Shown: positions 8,432-18,200 of the stretch, piece after piece | Numbering within the stretch: position 1 is the first letter of the stretch | Layout: each line of letters opens with the position of its first letter | Assembly (NCBI GenBank): GCA_016875165.1 | Contig: VGSF01000025.1 | Location: 1-52,352, forward strand | DNA from: Deltaproteobacteria bacterium | GTDB lineage: Bacteria > Desulfobacterota > SM23-61 | Direction of reading: 5' to 3' | DNA length: 52,352 nt | Translations under genes and position numbers: made by a program | The notes under the pieces: model-generated | Told to the model about the DNA's origin: nothing | What the model saw: the letters and a program-made list of their open reading frames with translations, nothing else | The model's database searches: none

Positions 8432-8846
8432 GAGGTATTTTTATCCAAAAATATCGATTCAAGCAGATCCAAAATATAGCCCTTCAGGAACCCCCCTCCT
8501 GGCCGAAATTGGAGTTAATACCCAATTTAAAAAGGTCTCAGAAGCGGAGAGGAAATGGGCGGTAACTATTAGGATAAGGACGAGTGCCAAGGAATATCCG
8601 GTCCCATACAAGATTGATCTGTCCGCAGTAGGATACTTCCGTATTGCTCCTAATTACCCCGAAGCCGAAATGGAAAAACTTATAAGAATCGGGGGGCCGA
8701 CGGTTCTATATTCCTCCGCGAGAGAGTTAATCCTTACAATTTCCTCTCGAGGCCCGTGGGGGCCAGTTTTTATTCCATCCATGAGTTTTCTTGAAACCCC
8801 AAAGGAAACCCAGCAGCCAAAAGGAAAAAAACCAGAAGAAGACTAG
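8406..8846 (+). CDS. SecB-like chaperone of a toxin-antitoxin-chaperone (TAC) operon
   Basis: A 146-residue protein starting at TTG 8406, chosen because GGGAGGAG ends five bases upstream and no ATG fits; it overlaps the antitoxin by 26 bp. The fold pattern follows SecB: a long beta-sheet region (LLAEIGVNTQFKKV, then KWAVTIRIRTSAKEYPVPYK, then VGYFRIAP) and the signature region VLYSSARELILTISSRGPWG followed by FIPSMSFLE, which aligns with the 'ilfPYaRe...t.rgGfpPl.L.PinF' stretch of SecB. The last 20 residues are a charged, Pro/Lys-rich tail. Expected role: binding the extended tail of the antitoxin to protect it from proteolysis. It could also act on exported proteins. Confidence 0.75.
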   Translation: MRETSLLLERYFYPKISIQADPKYSPSGTPLLAEIGVNTQFKKVSEAERKWAVTIRIRTSAKEYPVPYKIDLSAVGYFRIAPNYPEAEMEKLIRIGGPTVLYSSARELILTISSRGPWGPVFIPSMSFLETPKETQQPKGKKPEED

Positions 8847-9016
8847 AGGATATTGATTTCTGAACAACAAGAAGAGGAGGAAACTTCGCCGTAGTAATTC
8901 TAAGACTTTTCTTTTTGCTTGGGTTTTCGCTCTTTTTTTGGGTAGACAAATATAGTCCCGGAAGTCGAAACCAGCCCTCGCAACTGAGGCGTTTTATGGC
9001 CCGGAGATCACCGAGA

Positions 9017-9048
9017 CCCCATTTCCAAATCAGGAGATGGGGTTTTTT
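9017..9048 (+). terminator. Rho-independent terminator downstream of the TAC operon
   Basis: CCCCATTTCC and GGAGATGGGG form a 10-bp stem with one mismatch and a 6-nt loop, followed directly by six Ts. It lies 170 bp after the SecB-like gene and before the next gene, and most likely ends the TAC transcript. Confidence 0.75.
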
Positions 9049-9083
9049 ATTTTGTCAAAAAGGGCAAACGGAAGGGGGGGGGT

Positions 9084-9680
9084 GTGAAAATAATAGGTAG
9101 ATTATTCACCCTACTCCTTTTCCTACTGTTCACAGCAGCAATGCCATGCACAAGTTTTGGCCAAAGTGATTGGAAAACTTTCAGGAATACCGAATTTAAA
9201 TTTCGCTTTATTTATCCGTCTGACTGGATGGTTAGAACCCCAAGAGGCCAAAATGTCCGAGGCTCCATAATCTCCCCTAAAAACACACCCCATGCTAACT
9301 TCAACATAGTTGTTAAGCACAAGGCAGAATTATCGACCATGACAAAAAAAGAATTGAAAAAGGAAATAGAAGCCGACGTTTTAGCTCCAAAGGATTGGCG
9401 AGACCTTTTAGAAGAGAAATTTCCCGACGTAAGAATATATGGGACTAAAAAAATTAAAATCGACAATTGGCCTGGATATTTTTCAATCTATGAATCCAGT
9501 TATGAAGCCATGCAACTCAAGATTTATGTTAAGGGAATAAATTACATCACATTTACGCCTGGCTTTTTCTGGCATTTAGGCTGTGGAGGTACAGGCCGTA
9601 CACCTAAAGAAGCACACAATAGCTATGAATACTGGCAACCAACGATGAACAGAATTTTCAGTTCCTTTGTATTTGAATAA
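9084..9680 (+). CDS. Secreted PsbP-like protein of unknown function
   Basis: A 198-residue protein from GTG 9084. Residues 1-27 form a Sec signal peptide (basic start, hydrophobic core LFTLLLFLLFTAA); a Cys at 22 is preceded by Pro, so a lipobox is unlikely. The mature part begins with FKFRFIYPSDWMVRTP, the pattern of PsbP/MOG1-like domains in which a short strand pair leads into 'YPxxW'. No catalytic residues are evident. It lies just upstream of a small membrane protein and a TPR-like fragment, possibly in one transcript. Confidence 0.6.
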   Translation: MKIIGRLFTLLLFLLFTAAMPCTSFGQSDWKTFRNTEFKFRFIYPSDWMVRTPRGQNVRGSIISPKNTPHANFNIVVKHKAELSTMTKKELKKEIEADVLAPKDWRDLLEEKFPDVRIYGTKKIKIDNWPGYFSIYESSYEAMQLKIYVKGINYITFTPGFFWHLGCGGTGRTPKEAHNSYEYWQPTMNRIFSSFVFE

Positions 9681-9700
9681 GTGCTCAAGGGGAGAAAACT

Positions 9701-9988
9701 TTGATTGAGCGCCTATGGTACTATGGAGGCTGGGGTTTAGTCCCAGCAGTTGTGACTTGGATTGGGTTTGCAGCGTTTTTTATTGGGCTAAAGCGATTTG
9801 GCCTCAAAGTTAGAGTGCCATCGTGGCTGTTATTCTTAGCGCTCTGGGGAATAATCGCCTTAATTGGTGTTGTAGGGGGTATAAGAGCGAGCAATATGAT
9901 TTCACACATAACTGTTCCAATCTTGGTTTTAGGCCTCGTGGTGTATCTTGCTTCTTTGCTGATAAGTCGCAAAAAAGTGAGTAAATAG
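9701..9988 (+). CDS. Small hypothetical membrane protein
   Basis: A 95-residue protein from TTG 9701, supported by GGGGAGAA five bases upstream and no ATG nearby. Three hydrophobic segments are visible (about residues 10-30, 42-60, 66-88), ending in a basic tail ISRKKVSK that suggests a cytoplasmic C-terminus. No known family recognised. Twenty bases separate it from the secreted protein upstream. Confidence 0.55.
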   Translation: MIERLWYYGGWGLVPAVVTWIGFAAFFIGLKRFGLKVRVPSWLLFLALWGIIALIGVVGGIRASNMISHITVPILVLGLVVYLASLLISRKKVSK

Positions 9989-10000
9989 CCAAAACTCATT

Positions 10001-10156
10001 ATGGAGAAATTCCAAGATTCGCGCCCCTATTTTAATCGAGCCCTTATTTATAGAAAGCTTCGCGATCGCAATAAGGAAATAACGGAGTTGAAAGAGGCCG
10101 CGAGGAGGGGAGACAAGGATGCAGAAGACCGGTTAACGAAGGAAGGCAGGAGATAG
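10001..10156 (+). CDS. Small TPR-like protein or fragment (51 aa)
   Basis: An ATG 12 bp after the membrane-protein stop opens a 51-codon frame with TPR-like composition: PYFNRALIYRKLRDRNKEIT followed by ELKEAARRGDKDAEDRLTK. This matches the last one and a half repeats of typical TPR proteins. No clear SD. It is either a decayed end of a TPR gene or a small co-transcribed protein. Confidence 0.35.
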   Translation: MEKFQDSRPYFNRALIYRKLRDRNKEITELKEAARRGDKDAEDRLTKEGRR

Positions 10157-10198
10157 GCGGACCCTATGGAAATAATCCGAAAGAAAGTAAACCCGGCC

Positions 10199-10494
10199 GA
10201 GGTACCGGACACCTTAGAAGGTGAAAGGCCCTGTTTTTATTGAATGCGGTTAGCAAATCTTATAAAGTGTAAGGGCAGGGGGTTGGGCGACAATGCCTGT
10301 GGTTGCTCGGTGCAACAATCGCGAGGTCAACTTCGCCGCACCAGGGGAGTCTGAAATCGGTGGACGAGCCAGCGTGCCGTCGGCAGTCTCGAGTTCTTAA
10401 AACGCCATCATCCCTCAGGCAGGAGACAAGGAATCATTCCTCTACCTGAACAAATTCGAAAGGTTGGAAAATAAAAGGTGTCCGGTACCGCCTC
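10199..10494. repeat. Dispersed repeat family A, copy 2, with an extra 115-bp segment
   Basis: The first 143 bases repeat 2040-2180 almost exactly, starting GAGGTACCGGACACCTTAGA, and the end TAAAAGGTGTCCGGTACCGC is again its inverted counterpart. Compared with copy 1 about 115 bp more lie between the common CTTCGCCGCACC block and the right end. The right-end sequence CGGTACCGCCTCA is itself doubled (10484-10508). Confidence 0.7.
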
Positions 10495-10538
10495 ACGGTA
10501 CCGCCTCAATTTGGCCAATTGAGCCAATTGGGACTTAA

Positions 10539-11033
10539 TTAGACACCTAAATTTTTCCTAAACTCTTTTAAATAGGATTTATATCTGGCCAGCTCATCGG
10601 ACGACATTTCATCCGGGAATTGGAGATCAACCTGAGTCAATGCCTCAACCAGGGTTGGGGCGTGGGGCGCCAATCCCAAAATAGTCACCATACTTCCCTT
10701 CTCGAGTTTTATCTTTCCGAGCATAAATTCAGTTAAAAACTTACTCACCTTGCGCAATATTTTTTTCCATTCTTGAGGCGTGGCCGCCAGGATATAATTG
10801 GCTTCCCGCTTGGCCTCCTCATCGCTGAAAAAGGCGAGCTTCGTTAATTGGCCGGCCTCAATAAAGGTGCCGAAAATAATGTCCTGATCAATCCCCCAGG
10901 CGGGTTCGGCCTTGACCCGGAAACAGACGTTTTCCGATAATTTCTTCAATTTTTGCTGAAAACTCGAATGGGATCGATAAATTCTTGCGCTCTCGTCAAG
11001 CCATTCGGGTGTGCAATATTGACATTTTACCAT
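10539..11033 (-). CDS. SCP2-like sterol/lipid-binding protein
   Basis: A 164-residue soluble protein with the layout of SCP2-domain proteins: an amphipathic start (CTPEWLDESARIYRSH), a central strand region (CFRVKAEPAWGIDQDIIFGT), and helical segments with hydrophobic faces before a final loop about 'DEMSSDEL'. ATG 11033 is chosen because AAGGAGG lies just upstream; an in-frame ATG at 11051 would put that SD inside the gene. SCP2-like domains bind fatty acyl or CoA-linked lipids. It is the last gene of the AOR-ligase operon, 48 bp after the ligase, so it may carry or present the operon's acyl substrate. Confidence 0.65.
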   Translation of the reverse strand: MVKCQYCTPEWLDESARIYRSHSSFQQKLKKLSENVCFRVKAEPAWGIDQDIIFGTFIEAGQLTKLAFFSDEEAKREANYILAATPQEWKKILRKVSKFLTEFMLGKIKLEKGSMVTILGLAPHAPTLVEALTQVDLQFPDEMSSDELARYKSYLKEFRKNLGV

Positions 11034-11080
11034 TTCTTGCGCCTCCTTCATTCCATCTGGCGAATCCAGTTTGCCTGAAT

Positions 11081-12805
11081 CTATCCCGGTTTGTTTTCGC
11101 CCCTTTTTTTCAGGGCTTCGTCCCGCAAGGCCTTTTTAAATAATTTTTCAGTGACCGTTAAAGGCATTTCCTCCCTAAACTCGATAAATTTAGGGATGGC
11201 ATAAGGGGCAAGATGGTTCCGGCAAAATTCCCGGATCTCTTCTTCCGGCACCTTTCCTTTATAACCTTCTTTCAATTGAATCACGGCCATGACCCGCTCG
11301 CTGCCAGGGGTGTGCGGATCCGGTACGCCGAAGGCCGCCGCCATGTGAACTGCTGGGTGTTTGTATAGGACCTCATCGACTGTGGTGGTATAAACTTTCA
11401 TACCCGAGATATTCACCATGTCCTTCGTCCGATCGCTTAGATGAAAGTAACCTTCCTCATCCATTACGGCGATATCCCCCGTGTGGAGCCACCCATCCTC
11501 TGTTAACCCCGAACCCGGGTTAGGCCAGTATCCTTTCATGATCTGCGGACCTCTTACCACGATTTCTCCTGGTTCACCAAAGGGAACTTCCTCTCTGGTT
11601 TCTGGATTCACCAGCTTACATTCGGTGTCGGGGGCTGGGATTCCCAGGCCACCTTTATCCTTAGGCATAAAACCGGTGATCTTGGAAAAGCCCGAGAGAT
11701 TGAAATGGGTCAAGGGTGAGGTCTCGGTTAGACCGTAGCCCTCGGAGACGGGGGTGCCGATCTCATTTTTGACCGCCTCAGCCACTTCTCTGGGAAGGGG
11801 GGCTGATCCGCTCATTAAAATAACATTCATCTTCCCCACCTTGGCTTGAGCAAGGCGCATGAGCTGGGTGGGAACGGCTGGAATAAATAAGGGTCGGTAT
11901 TCACGGATATATTGAACCAGCATCTCTGTGTCCCTAGGGTCGGGCATCAAGATGATGCGCATACCCAAATAGGCTGCGGCTTGTTCCACATAATGCCCGT
12001 AAGAATGAAACAGGGGGATGGGTAATAAGACAGAAGATTTGCCAGCGATCCCCTTCAGCAGAGGCTTCATAATCCAAGGCAAGCCTTGCTGGAGGCAGCA
12101 GTAGCGGTTGTAGTGGGTGATCATAACCCCTTTGGGAATGCCGGTAGCCCCTCCGGTGAAGGCCAGCTCACATAAATCCTCGGTCGGGTCAATGTCTACC
12201 TGTGGAGGGGCGGGATCATGGCTGGCCAAAAGCTTGCGGAACTCATGGACTCCTTCAGGAAGCGTGACCGAAACATCCCCCACATCAAAACCTTGCTTGG
12301 AGGTGACAATGACTCGGTCGATATCGCCGCGCTCTTTGACTCTTAAAATTCTTTCCAGGTATTCTTCCTGGCAGATGATCACTTTGCTGCCGGAACTTTT
12401 AACCTCGTGCATCAGCCCCTCATCCGTGCGCAGGACGCTGGTCGGGACTACGGCGGCGCCGGCCTTAAGAACGGCCCAATCGCTGATGACGAATTCCATG
12501 CAGTTAGGCAAGAAAAGGCAGACCTTATCCCCTTTTTTAACCCCGATTTTGCCAAGGGCGGCGGCGAGCCGGTCAGCCTGGATTTTCAGATCCCTAAATT
12601 TAATTGTCCGCCCCAGAAAAAGAAGCGCCGTCTGTCCGGGGTACTTTTCGGCCGCATCGTCGAGCGCTTTAAAAACTGGAACCTTGGGATAAGGGGCCAG
12701 ACTCTCTTCTAACTTGTAAGGCCCCAGCTTGTAACTTTTTAACCAGGGTTTATCCGCATAGGTCATTGGATTTTTCATAAAAGTGGCTCCATCTGACTGT
12801 TTCAT
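11081..12805 (-). CDS. AMP-dependent acyl-CoA synthetase/ligase
   Basis: A 574-residue adenylate-forming enzyme (ANL superfamily). The start is ATG 12805, which overlaps the AOR stop as ATGA; GTG 12826 is a less likely alternative. Motifs in order: phosphate loop LAFTGGATGIPKGVM (about 220), EGYGLTETSPL (about 365), WLHTGDIAVMDEEGYFHLSD (about 440), and the C-terminal hinge and lysine region ending VTEKLFKKALRDE. Two details differ from the family consensus: the loop reads GGATGIPKG rather than SGTTGxPKG, and the usual GK before the last lysine is EK. It would convert a carboxylic acid to its acyl-CoA with ATP. Translational coupling to AOR suggests the acid comes from, or goes to, the AOR reaction. 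Confidence 0.85.
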   Translation of the reverse strand: MKQSDGATFMKNPMTYADKPWLKSYKLGPYKLEESLAPYPKVPVFKALDDAAEKYPGQTALLFLGRTIKFRDLKIQADRLAAALGKIGVKKGDKVCLFLPNCMEFVISDWAVLKAGAAVVPTSVLRTDEGLMHEVKSSGSKVIICQEEYLERILRVKERGDIDRVIVTSKQGFDVGDVSVTLPEGVHEFRKLLASHDPAPPQVDIDPTEDLCELAFTGGATGIPKGVMITHYNRYCCLQQGLPWIMKPLLKGIAGKSSVLLPIPLFHSYGHYVEQAAAYLGMRIILMPDPRDTEMLVQYIREYRPLFIPAVPTQLMRLAQAKVGKMNVILMSGSAPLPREVAEAVKNEIGTPVSEGYGLTETSPLTHFNLSGFSKITGFMPKDKGGLGIPAPDTECKLVNPETREEVPFGEPGEIVVRGPQIMKGYWPNPGSGLTEDGWLHTGDIAVMDEEGYFHLSDRTKDMVNISGMKVYTTTVDEVLYKHPAVHMAAAFGVPDPHTPGSERVMAVIQLKEGYKGKVPEEEIREFCRNHLAPYAIPKFIEFREEMPLTVTEKLFKKALRDEALKKRGENKPG

Positions 12806-14691
12806 GGCAGATTCGAATGACTCCACATATCTTTGATCAGGTCATCGAGTTCCAGTTCCTGGAGTTTGGCGACGGTGGGTTTTCCTGTTTCCTTGTCCCA
12901 CCCGCGAAATTCGTAATAAGCATCTTTCAGCATTTCCAGGGTGTCCTTCTCAATGACCATACCTTTTGCCGGGCCATCCGGCAGCGGATCTTCCATCAAA
13001 CGCTTCGGCAGGGAGTCTGCCTCCCTGGTTATCCCTTCTCTTACGCAAAAAGCCCTCATAAGATTATAAATTCGCTCTCCGCACTTCCTGAAATCATCGA
13101 CCCGAAAATTCCATCCAGTGGCGCTGGCAATCAAATCCACATAGTCCTCAGCCGGCAGCAGAATGCCCATAAACTTGCAGGCCCCTATGCAATCGAACAT
13201 AGTCAGGGCATTCTCCAGATCTACCACGACTTTGGCTTCTTGGGGATTGGCCACAAAGGGATCCGCGATTTTGCTATCCTCCACGATTAGAAATGGCACA
13301 TCGACAAAGGTGGGCCCCTGAACATAGGCCGTAATATGATCCCCCCCGCGATTGGCAGTTACATATCCCAGTCCGGTTATTTTAGCTGCCCGGGGATCAT
13401 AAGCTGGAAGCTCAAGCCCTTTCACCTGCATGGCAGAACGCTCAGACCCCTGGCCCAGTCTCTCCGAAACTCTTTTTGTTCCTTCAGCCAATAAGTTACC
13501 TATTCCTTCTCTTCGGGCAATTTTATGAACCAAATCCACGATCAGCTTCTCATCCCCGAACTTCAATTCCAGGCCGCCGGTGATTTCTCTGTTCAGTATC
13601 CCCTTTTCATAACATTCCATGGCAAAGGCAATCGTAGAACCCGCGCTGATGGTATCCAGGCCGTATTCATTGCAGAGATAATTGGCCATGGTGATGGCAT
13701 TTAAATCGGCAACGCCGCACATCGCCCCGAAGGTATTGACGGTTTCATATTCAGGACCTTCACCGCTGCATCCTTTCCAAGGACCCTCTTTGATTTCAGT
13801 CCTTCGTCCGCAGGCAATGGGACAGGCAAAACAACTTACACCCTTAATTAAAACTTTGTCGGTTAAAGCTTGCCCATTCACTTCTTCAATCTGTTCAAAA
13901 ACCCCTTGCTGCCAATTACGCGTGGGATACCCTCCTCGGATATTGACCATATCTGAGACCATATTCGTACCGTACGACTCGAATCCGACTTTCAGAATAG
14001 ATTCATTCAGCAAATCAAACTGCTTCTTGGCAATTTCGCTAAAGAGATTCTTGTTGGCCAGGTTGATAGGCGCTCTTCCTGCGCAAGCTATAGCTTTCAC
14101 ACGTTTCGCCCCCATCACCGCTCCCAGGCCGCATCGCCCGGCGGCGCGATGTCTGTCATTCATGATCGCGGCATACCGAACAAGATTCTCGCCGCCAGGC
14201 CCAATGGATGCAATCGTAACTTTCTGATCTGAGTCTTTTTGAATCAAATCTTCGGTCTCTGGGACGGTCTTCCCCCATAAATGGGCGGCATCAAAGAGTT
14301 TGGGTTTGCCGTCTATTATTCTCAAGTAAACGGGTTTAGGGGATATGCCTTGAAAAATGATGCCGTCATAGCCGCTTTGTTTGAGGGCTGGCCCGAAACT
14401 TCCCCCAGAATTCCCATGCCCCCAGATTCCGGTTAAAGGAGATTTGGCCACAACGGAATATCGACTGGCGCTTGCGGATGCTGTTCCCGTGAGCGGTCCA
14501 GTCATAAATATCAGCAGATTTTCCGGCCCCAATGGATCAGCTCCTTTTGCTACTTCATTATAAAGATATATTGTTGCGAGCCCCGCTCCCCCAACGAACT
14601 TTTTCGCCCAGTCTTGGCGAATATCTTCCTCGGAGATTACGCTCTTCGATAGATCCACCCGTAATATTTTTCCAATATAGGCGTTGGACAT
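12802..14691 (-). CDS. Aldehyde:ferredoxin oxidoreductase (tungsten/molybdopterin)
   Basis: A 629-residue AOR-family enzyme of normal length. N-terminal AOR domain: YIGKILRVDLSK, FVGGAGLATIYLYNE, and MTGPLTGTASASASRYSVVA with the GHGNSGGSFGP loop that holds the bis-pterin cofactor. The [4Fe-4S] cluster ligands are C-x2-C-x3-C in SCFACPIACGR (about residue 285) plus a distal Cys in DCIGACKF (about 500). The family oxidises aldehydes to acids with ferredoxin, or reduces acids in the other direction. A cofactor of tungsten is usual but not visible in sequence. It heads an operon with a CoA ligase and an SCP2-like protein, suggesting a specific organic aldehyde/acid pair. Confidence 0.9.
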   Translation of the reverse strand: MSNAYIGKILRVDLSKSVISEEDIRQDWAKKFVGGAGLATIYLYNEVAKGADPLGPENLLIFMTGPLTGTASASASRYSVVAKSPLTGIWGHGNSGGSFGPALKQSGYDGIIFQGISPKPVYLRIIDGKPKLFDAAHLWGKTVPETEDLIQKDSDQKVTIASIGPGGENLVRYAAIMNDRHRAAGRCGLGAVMGAKRVKAIACAGRAPINLANKNLFSEIAKKQFDLLNESILKVGFESYGTNMVSDMVNIRGGYPTRNWQQGVFEQIEEVNGQALTDKVLIKGVSCFACPIACGRRTEIKEGPWKGCSGEGPEYETVNTFGAMCGVADLNAITMANYLCNEYGLDTISAGSTIAFAMECYEKGILNREITGGLELKFGDEKLIVDLVHKIARREGIGNLLAEGTKRVSERLGQGSERSAMQVKGLELPAYDPRAAKITGLGYVTANRGGDHITAYVQGPTFVDVPFLIVEDSKIADPFVANPQEAKVVVDLENALTMFDCIGACKFMGILLPAEDYVDLIASATGWNFRVDDFRKCGERIYNLMRAFCVREGITREADSLPKRLMEDPLPDGPAKGMVIEKDTLEMLKDAYYEFRGWDKETGKPTVAKLQELELDDLIKDMWSHSNLP

Positions 14692-15047
14692 GACGAACCC
14701 TCCCCTTAGAACCCTGTCTCACTGCCAAATGCAAGATGGCCCAAGGATGTGATTTAGCAAAAGGGGTCCCCTTTTTATGAAATTCTTCAGAAATAATCCA
14801 ATGGGCAATAATTTTTAGCAGTCTTGTCCCCCCTATCCTTTTTTAAAAAAGTAATTTGGACAAGACGGAACCTTTATCTTAAAAAGGCCCCCAAGGGATA
14901 TAGAATCCCAATGCAGCCTTCATAGGGGTACCTTCGGGCAACTTCTTCTCATACTCTACTCCAGAGGGTTAAAGGTTAGGCTATTAGGTTAACAAGGGTC
15001 AGGTGAGGAACAAGGATTTAAAAATATTATTAAGGGCATTTTTTCTG
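14692..15047. other. Upstream region of the AOR operon with palindromes
   Basis: No gene. An 8-bp-arm palindrome AAAAGGGGTCCCCTTTT sits at 14759-14775, 70 bp upstream of the AOR start. A further inverted repeat GTCTTGTCC (14821) / GGACAAGAC (14858) encloses a TTTTTTAAAAAA core. Either could be an operator or a transcript hairpin; nothing in the sequence decides. Confidence 0.4.
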
Positions 15048-15121
15048 TGGCTGGGGGACAAGGATTTGAACCTTGATTCACGGAGTCAGAGTCCGTTGTC
15101 CTACCGTTGAACGATCCCCCA
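15048..15121 (-). tRNA. tRNA-Gln (anticodon CUG)
   Basis: Read on the minus strand from 15121. The 7-bp acceptor stem is TGGGGGA with TCCCCCA. The anticodon stem ACGGA/TCCGT encloses the loop CTCTGAC, so the anticodon is CTG (Gln, CAG codons). The T arm carries GGTTCAAATCC. The 3' end is encoded as G then CCA (15050-15048). The U1-A72 start is the usual feature of tRNA-Gln. Confidence 0.95.
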
Positions 15122-15229
15122 TCAGGTTTACAAATCGAGAATACACAAAATCTCAGCGGGAGTCAATAAGAAAATCTGCCTTGCCTCCTTTTCCGCAGGT
15201 CTGAAAATTAACGAAAAACAAGTAAAATA

Positions 15230-18200
15230 TCAAGGGGGGGCTGAAAGCAATTCAATCAGCTCTTCTCTGGAGAAAGTTTTCAGTAAACCCGGATCATCTT
15301 CCCGGATAATACTGTCCATTAAATTTCGCTTTTTCAAAATCAAGGCCGATATCTTTTCTTCCAAAGTTCCCTCCGTGACCAGTTTAAAGACCTGCACACC
15401 CCGCCTCTGCCCGATCCTGTGGACCCGGTCGGTAGCCTGATCTTCTTTGGCGGCATTCCACCACCGGTCATAATGAATGACCACAGATGCGGCCACCAGA
15501 TCGATTCCTGTCCCTCCGGCCTTCAAACTTCCCACATAAATTCGGCATTGCGGATCTTCATTGAACCGGGAAACGATCTCTCCCCGCTTCCGGCTCGCCC
15601 CGGTCAGGGTGACAAAGTCAACGCCGAGTCCCTGCAGAAAGCTCTCTATAATATGAATCATCCCGAGGAACTGACTGTAGATAACGACCTTCTGCCCGCT
15701 TTCCAGCGACTCGCTGACCAGCTCCTTGAAGAGATCCCATTTGCCGGATTGGTATTTATCGAAATCATCCAGCTTTCCTTCGACCAGGGCAGGATGATTA
15801 CAAATTTGCTTGAGCAGGGTAAGCAGGGCGAAGATGTGCATGTACGGAATCGGTTCCTCCCCGTGCTTCAGGGTATGGATCAGCCCCTTCCCGCGCGAAG
15901 CAATAGCGTCCCTGTACATCTTGATTTGATCGTCGCTTAGGGCGCAGGCGCGAATATCTTCGATCTTCTCCGGCAGCTCGGTAAGGACCGTCTTTTTCAG
16001 ACGGCGTAAAATAAAGGGAGAGATCAGCCTGGAAAGAGCCTTTTGCCTCTCCCCGGCCTGTTCCGTTTCGCCCGGCTGGACATACCGGCAGTTGAATTCC
16101 TCATCGGTTCCCAAATAGCCTGGAACCGTCAGGTCGAAAAGCGCCTTCAATTCTCCCAGGTTGTTTTCAATAGGAGTTCCCGTGAGGCCAATTTTTATCG
16201 CCGCCCTGAGCATTTTGGCTGCCTCATAGGACTGGGTCTGCGGGTTTTTGAGGTTCTGTATTTCGTCAAATACGGCCAGGGAGAAGGGAATCTGCTTTAA
16301 CTTTTCAATGTCATTGCGGAGGATCCCATAGGAGGTAAGCAAAACCTTCCCCTCCCGGAGCGTTTCCGTAAGATTACGCTGTCCCCCGTGAAAGGTTGCG
16401 GCCTTCAACCCCGGGGCATGGACGGAAATTTTATGTTGCCAGTGGCTCAGGACCGTTGTGGGACAGACCACCAGAGATGGTTTGTCCACCCCTCCCTGCT
16501 CCTGAAACGCCAGCAGGAAAGCCATGACTTCATGGGTTTTGCCCAAACCCATATCATCGCAAAGCAGGCCCCCCAGTCCGTTTTCAAACAGAAAGCAGAG
16601 CCATTCCACCCCCAGCGCCTGATATGGCCGTAAGGTGGATGTCAAACCCTTAAGCTCCGGCAAACGCTCTGCCGGCCTCAACTCCAGCAGGGATTTTAAT
16701 AAGGTAGCAGCCTTGCCCTTGCCGCCCACCGTAACAGGCCCGGAGGCGGAGGCGTTAAGACGCAGCAAGTCCATGCGGGAAAGCTTTACCCGGTCTGGTG
16801 AATTTAGTTTTTCTTCAGAAAGACGGCCGGCTATGTGGCCCAGGTTTTCAAAAGCCTGGGCTTGGCAGTCCACCCATCCATCGGCAGTGGATAAAAAACG
16901 CTCCCCGCTTTTCCTGGCCTGCAATATCTTCCCAAGAGAGATCGACGAATTGCCAAAGCCATAATTTAGGGAAAGCCAGCACCAGGACCGGTTCAGGGCT
17001 GCGGGCGTTATTTCCATCCTGTCAAAACTGGTATGGATCTTGAGGTTCCTGACCGAGGTCTCAACGATATGGGCGCCTTCCCGAAGCTCCTGGCTGAATT
17101 CCTGCAAAAAGCTGGGAACCTGGGACCTTTTTAGCACCATTTTGGTTGGCTTGGGGTTTTTTCCTTGAATTTTTCCGGGGGGTTCCAATTCGGCCAGTAT
17201 GCTAAGCTCCTTTATATAGATTAGATCTCCGTAGCGGAACTTTTCCAGATCTTCTCTTTCAAAAAACCTCGCCTCCCCATCTTCCTTAAGGACTTGAATG
17301 AGCGGTTTGATCTCCAGGTCCATTTTTTTATTTGCGGAAATCCTAAAGACCGATTTCAGGGGAATAGGATGGATCGCCAGTTCTTGCTCCTTCGGGAAGA
17401 TTTCCCTGAAAGCCGAGAGTAAACTTTTTACTCTCTGGCGGGGGATGGCCATACGAAAAACGACATCCCCTCCGGCGGGCTGGAAGGTCAGGGTAAACTC
17501 GCCGGAGCCCTCCTCAATGGCCGGGCGAAAGATATTACCCCTATCTCCGAATTCCCGAAAGCAGTGATAGGCCAGGCGGTACCAGAAACTTTCTTCCAAA
17601 ACTTGCCGGATCGTTTTGAACCCCATCTGGGCCATGTACCGCTCTTCATCCGTAAGCGTAAGGGAGGCAAGAGTCTCCAAGAGAGCGCCCCGGCGGGGAA
17701 CATGATCCTGCCCGGTAGCCTGATCCATTCGCTCTATGAAACGAAGGGCATCGGAAGACTGGGAAAAGTATTCCAGCCTTTCTCTTCCCCCCGCGTCAAC
17801 AACCCGGATTATTCTTTTTGAGTTATGATCAACGGCCTGAAGATGCACGGACTCCAGGGTCTCCTGGGATCCATCGGCCAGAATGGCGGCCATACGGCGC
17901 CAGAGGCTTGACCGGAAGGCCTCTTCGGGAGTTCGCTCTCCGTATGCCCCCTGGAAGGTTTTATACAAAGCGATCAGCTTGAGAATATGTTCGCAAGTCT
18001 GCCTGCTGGAAACGGCGCAGGAACAAAACCTTTGATCCCGCTCCTTCTTATCGCCTTTCAGAAAAATAGCGGCCCCGGGACTCCGGTCTGCCGGGTCCGG
18101 AACCAGAGCGAAACCCTGCCGGAAAAATTCGATGCGGTGAAAATCGGCTGGCGAAATTTGGGATTTTTGGTTGTCTTCCTCTGTCCGTAAAGGCTTTTGG

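Noticed and set aside
15048..15121. tRNA-Gln as attachment site of an integrated island
   Set aside because: No integrase gene and no duplicated tRNA 3' end found; the putative defence genes lie on the 5' side of the tRNA, not the usual 3' side.
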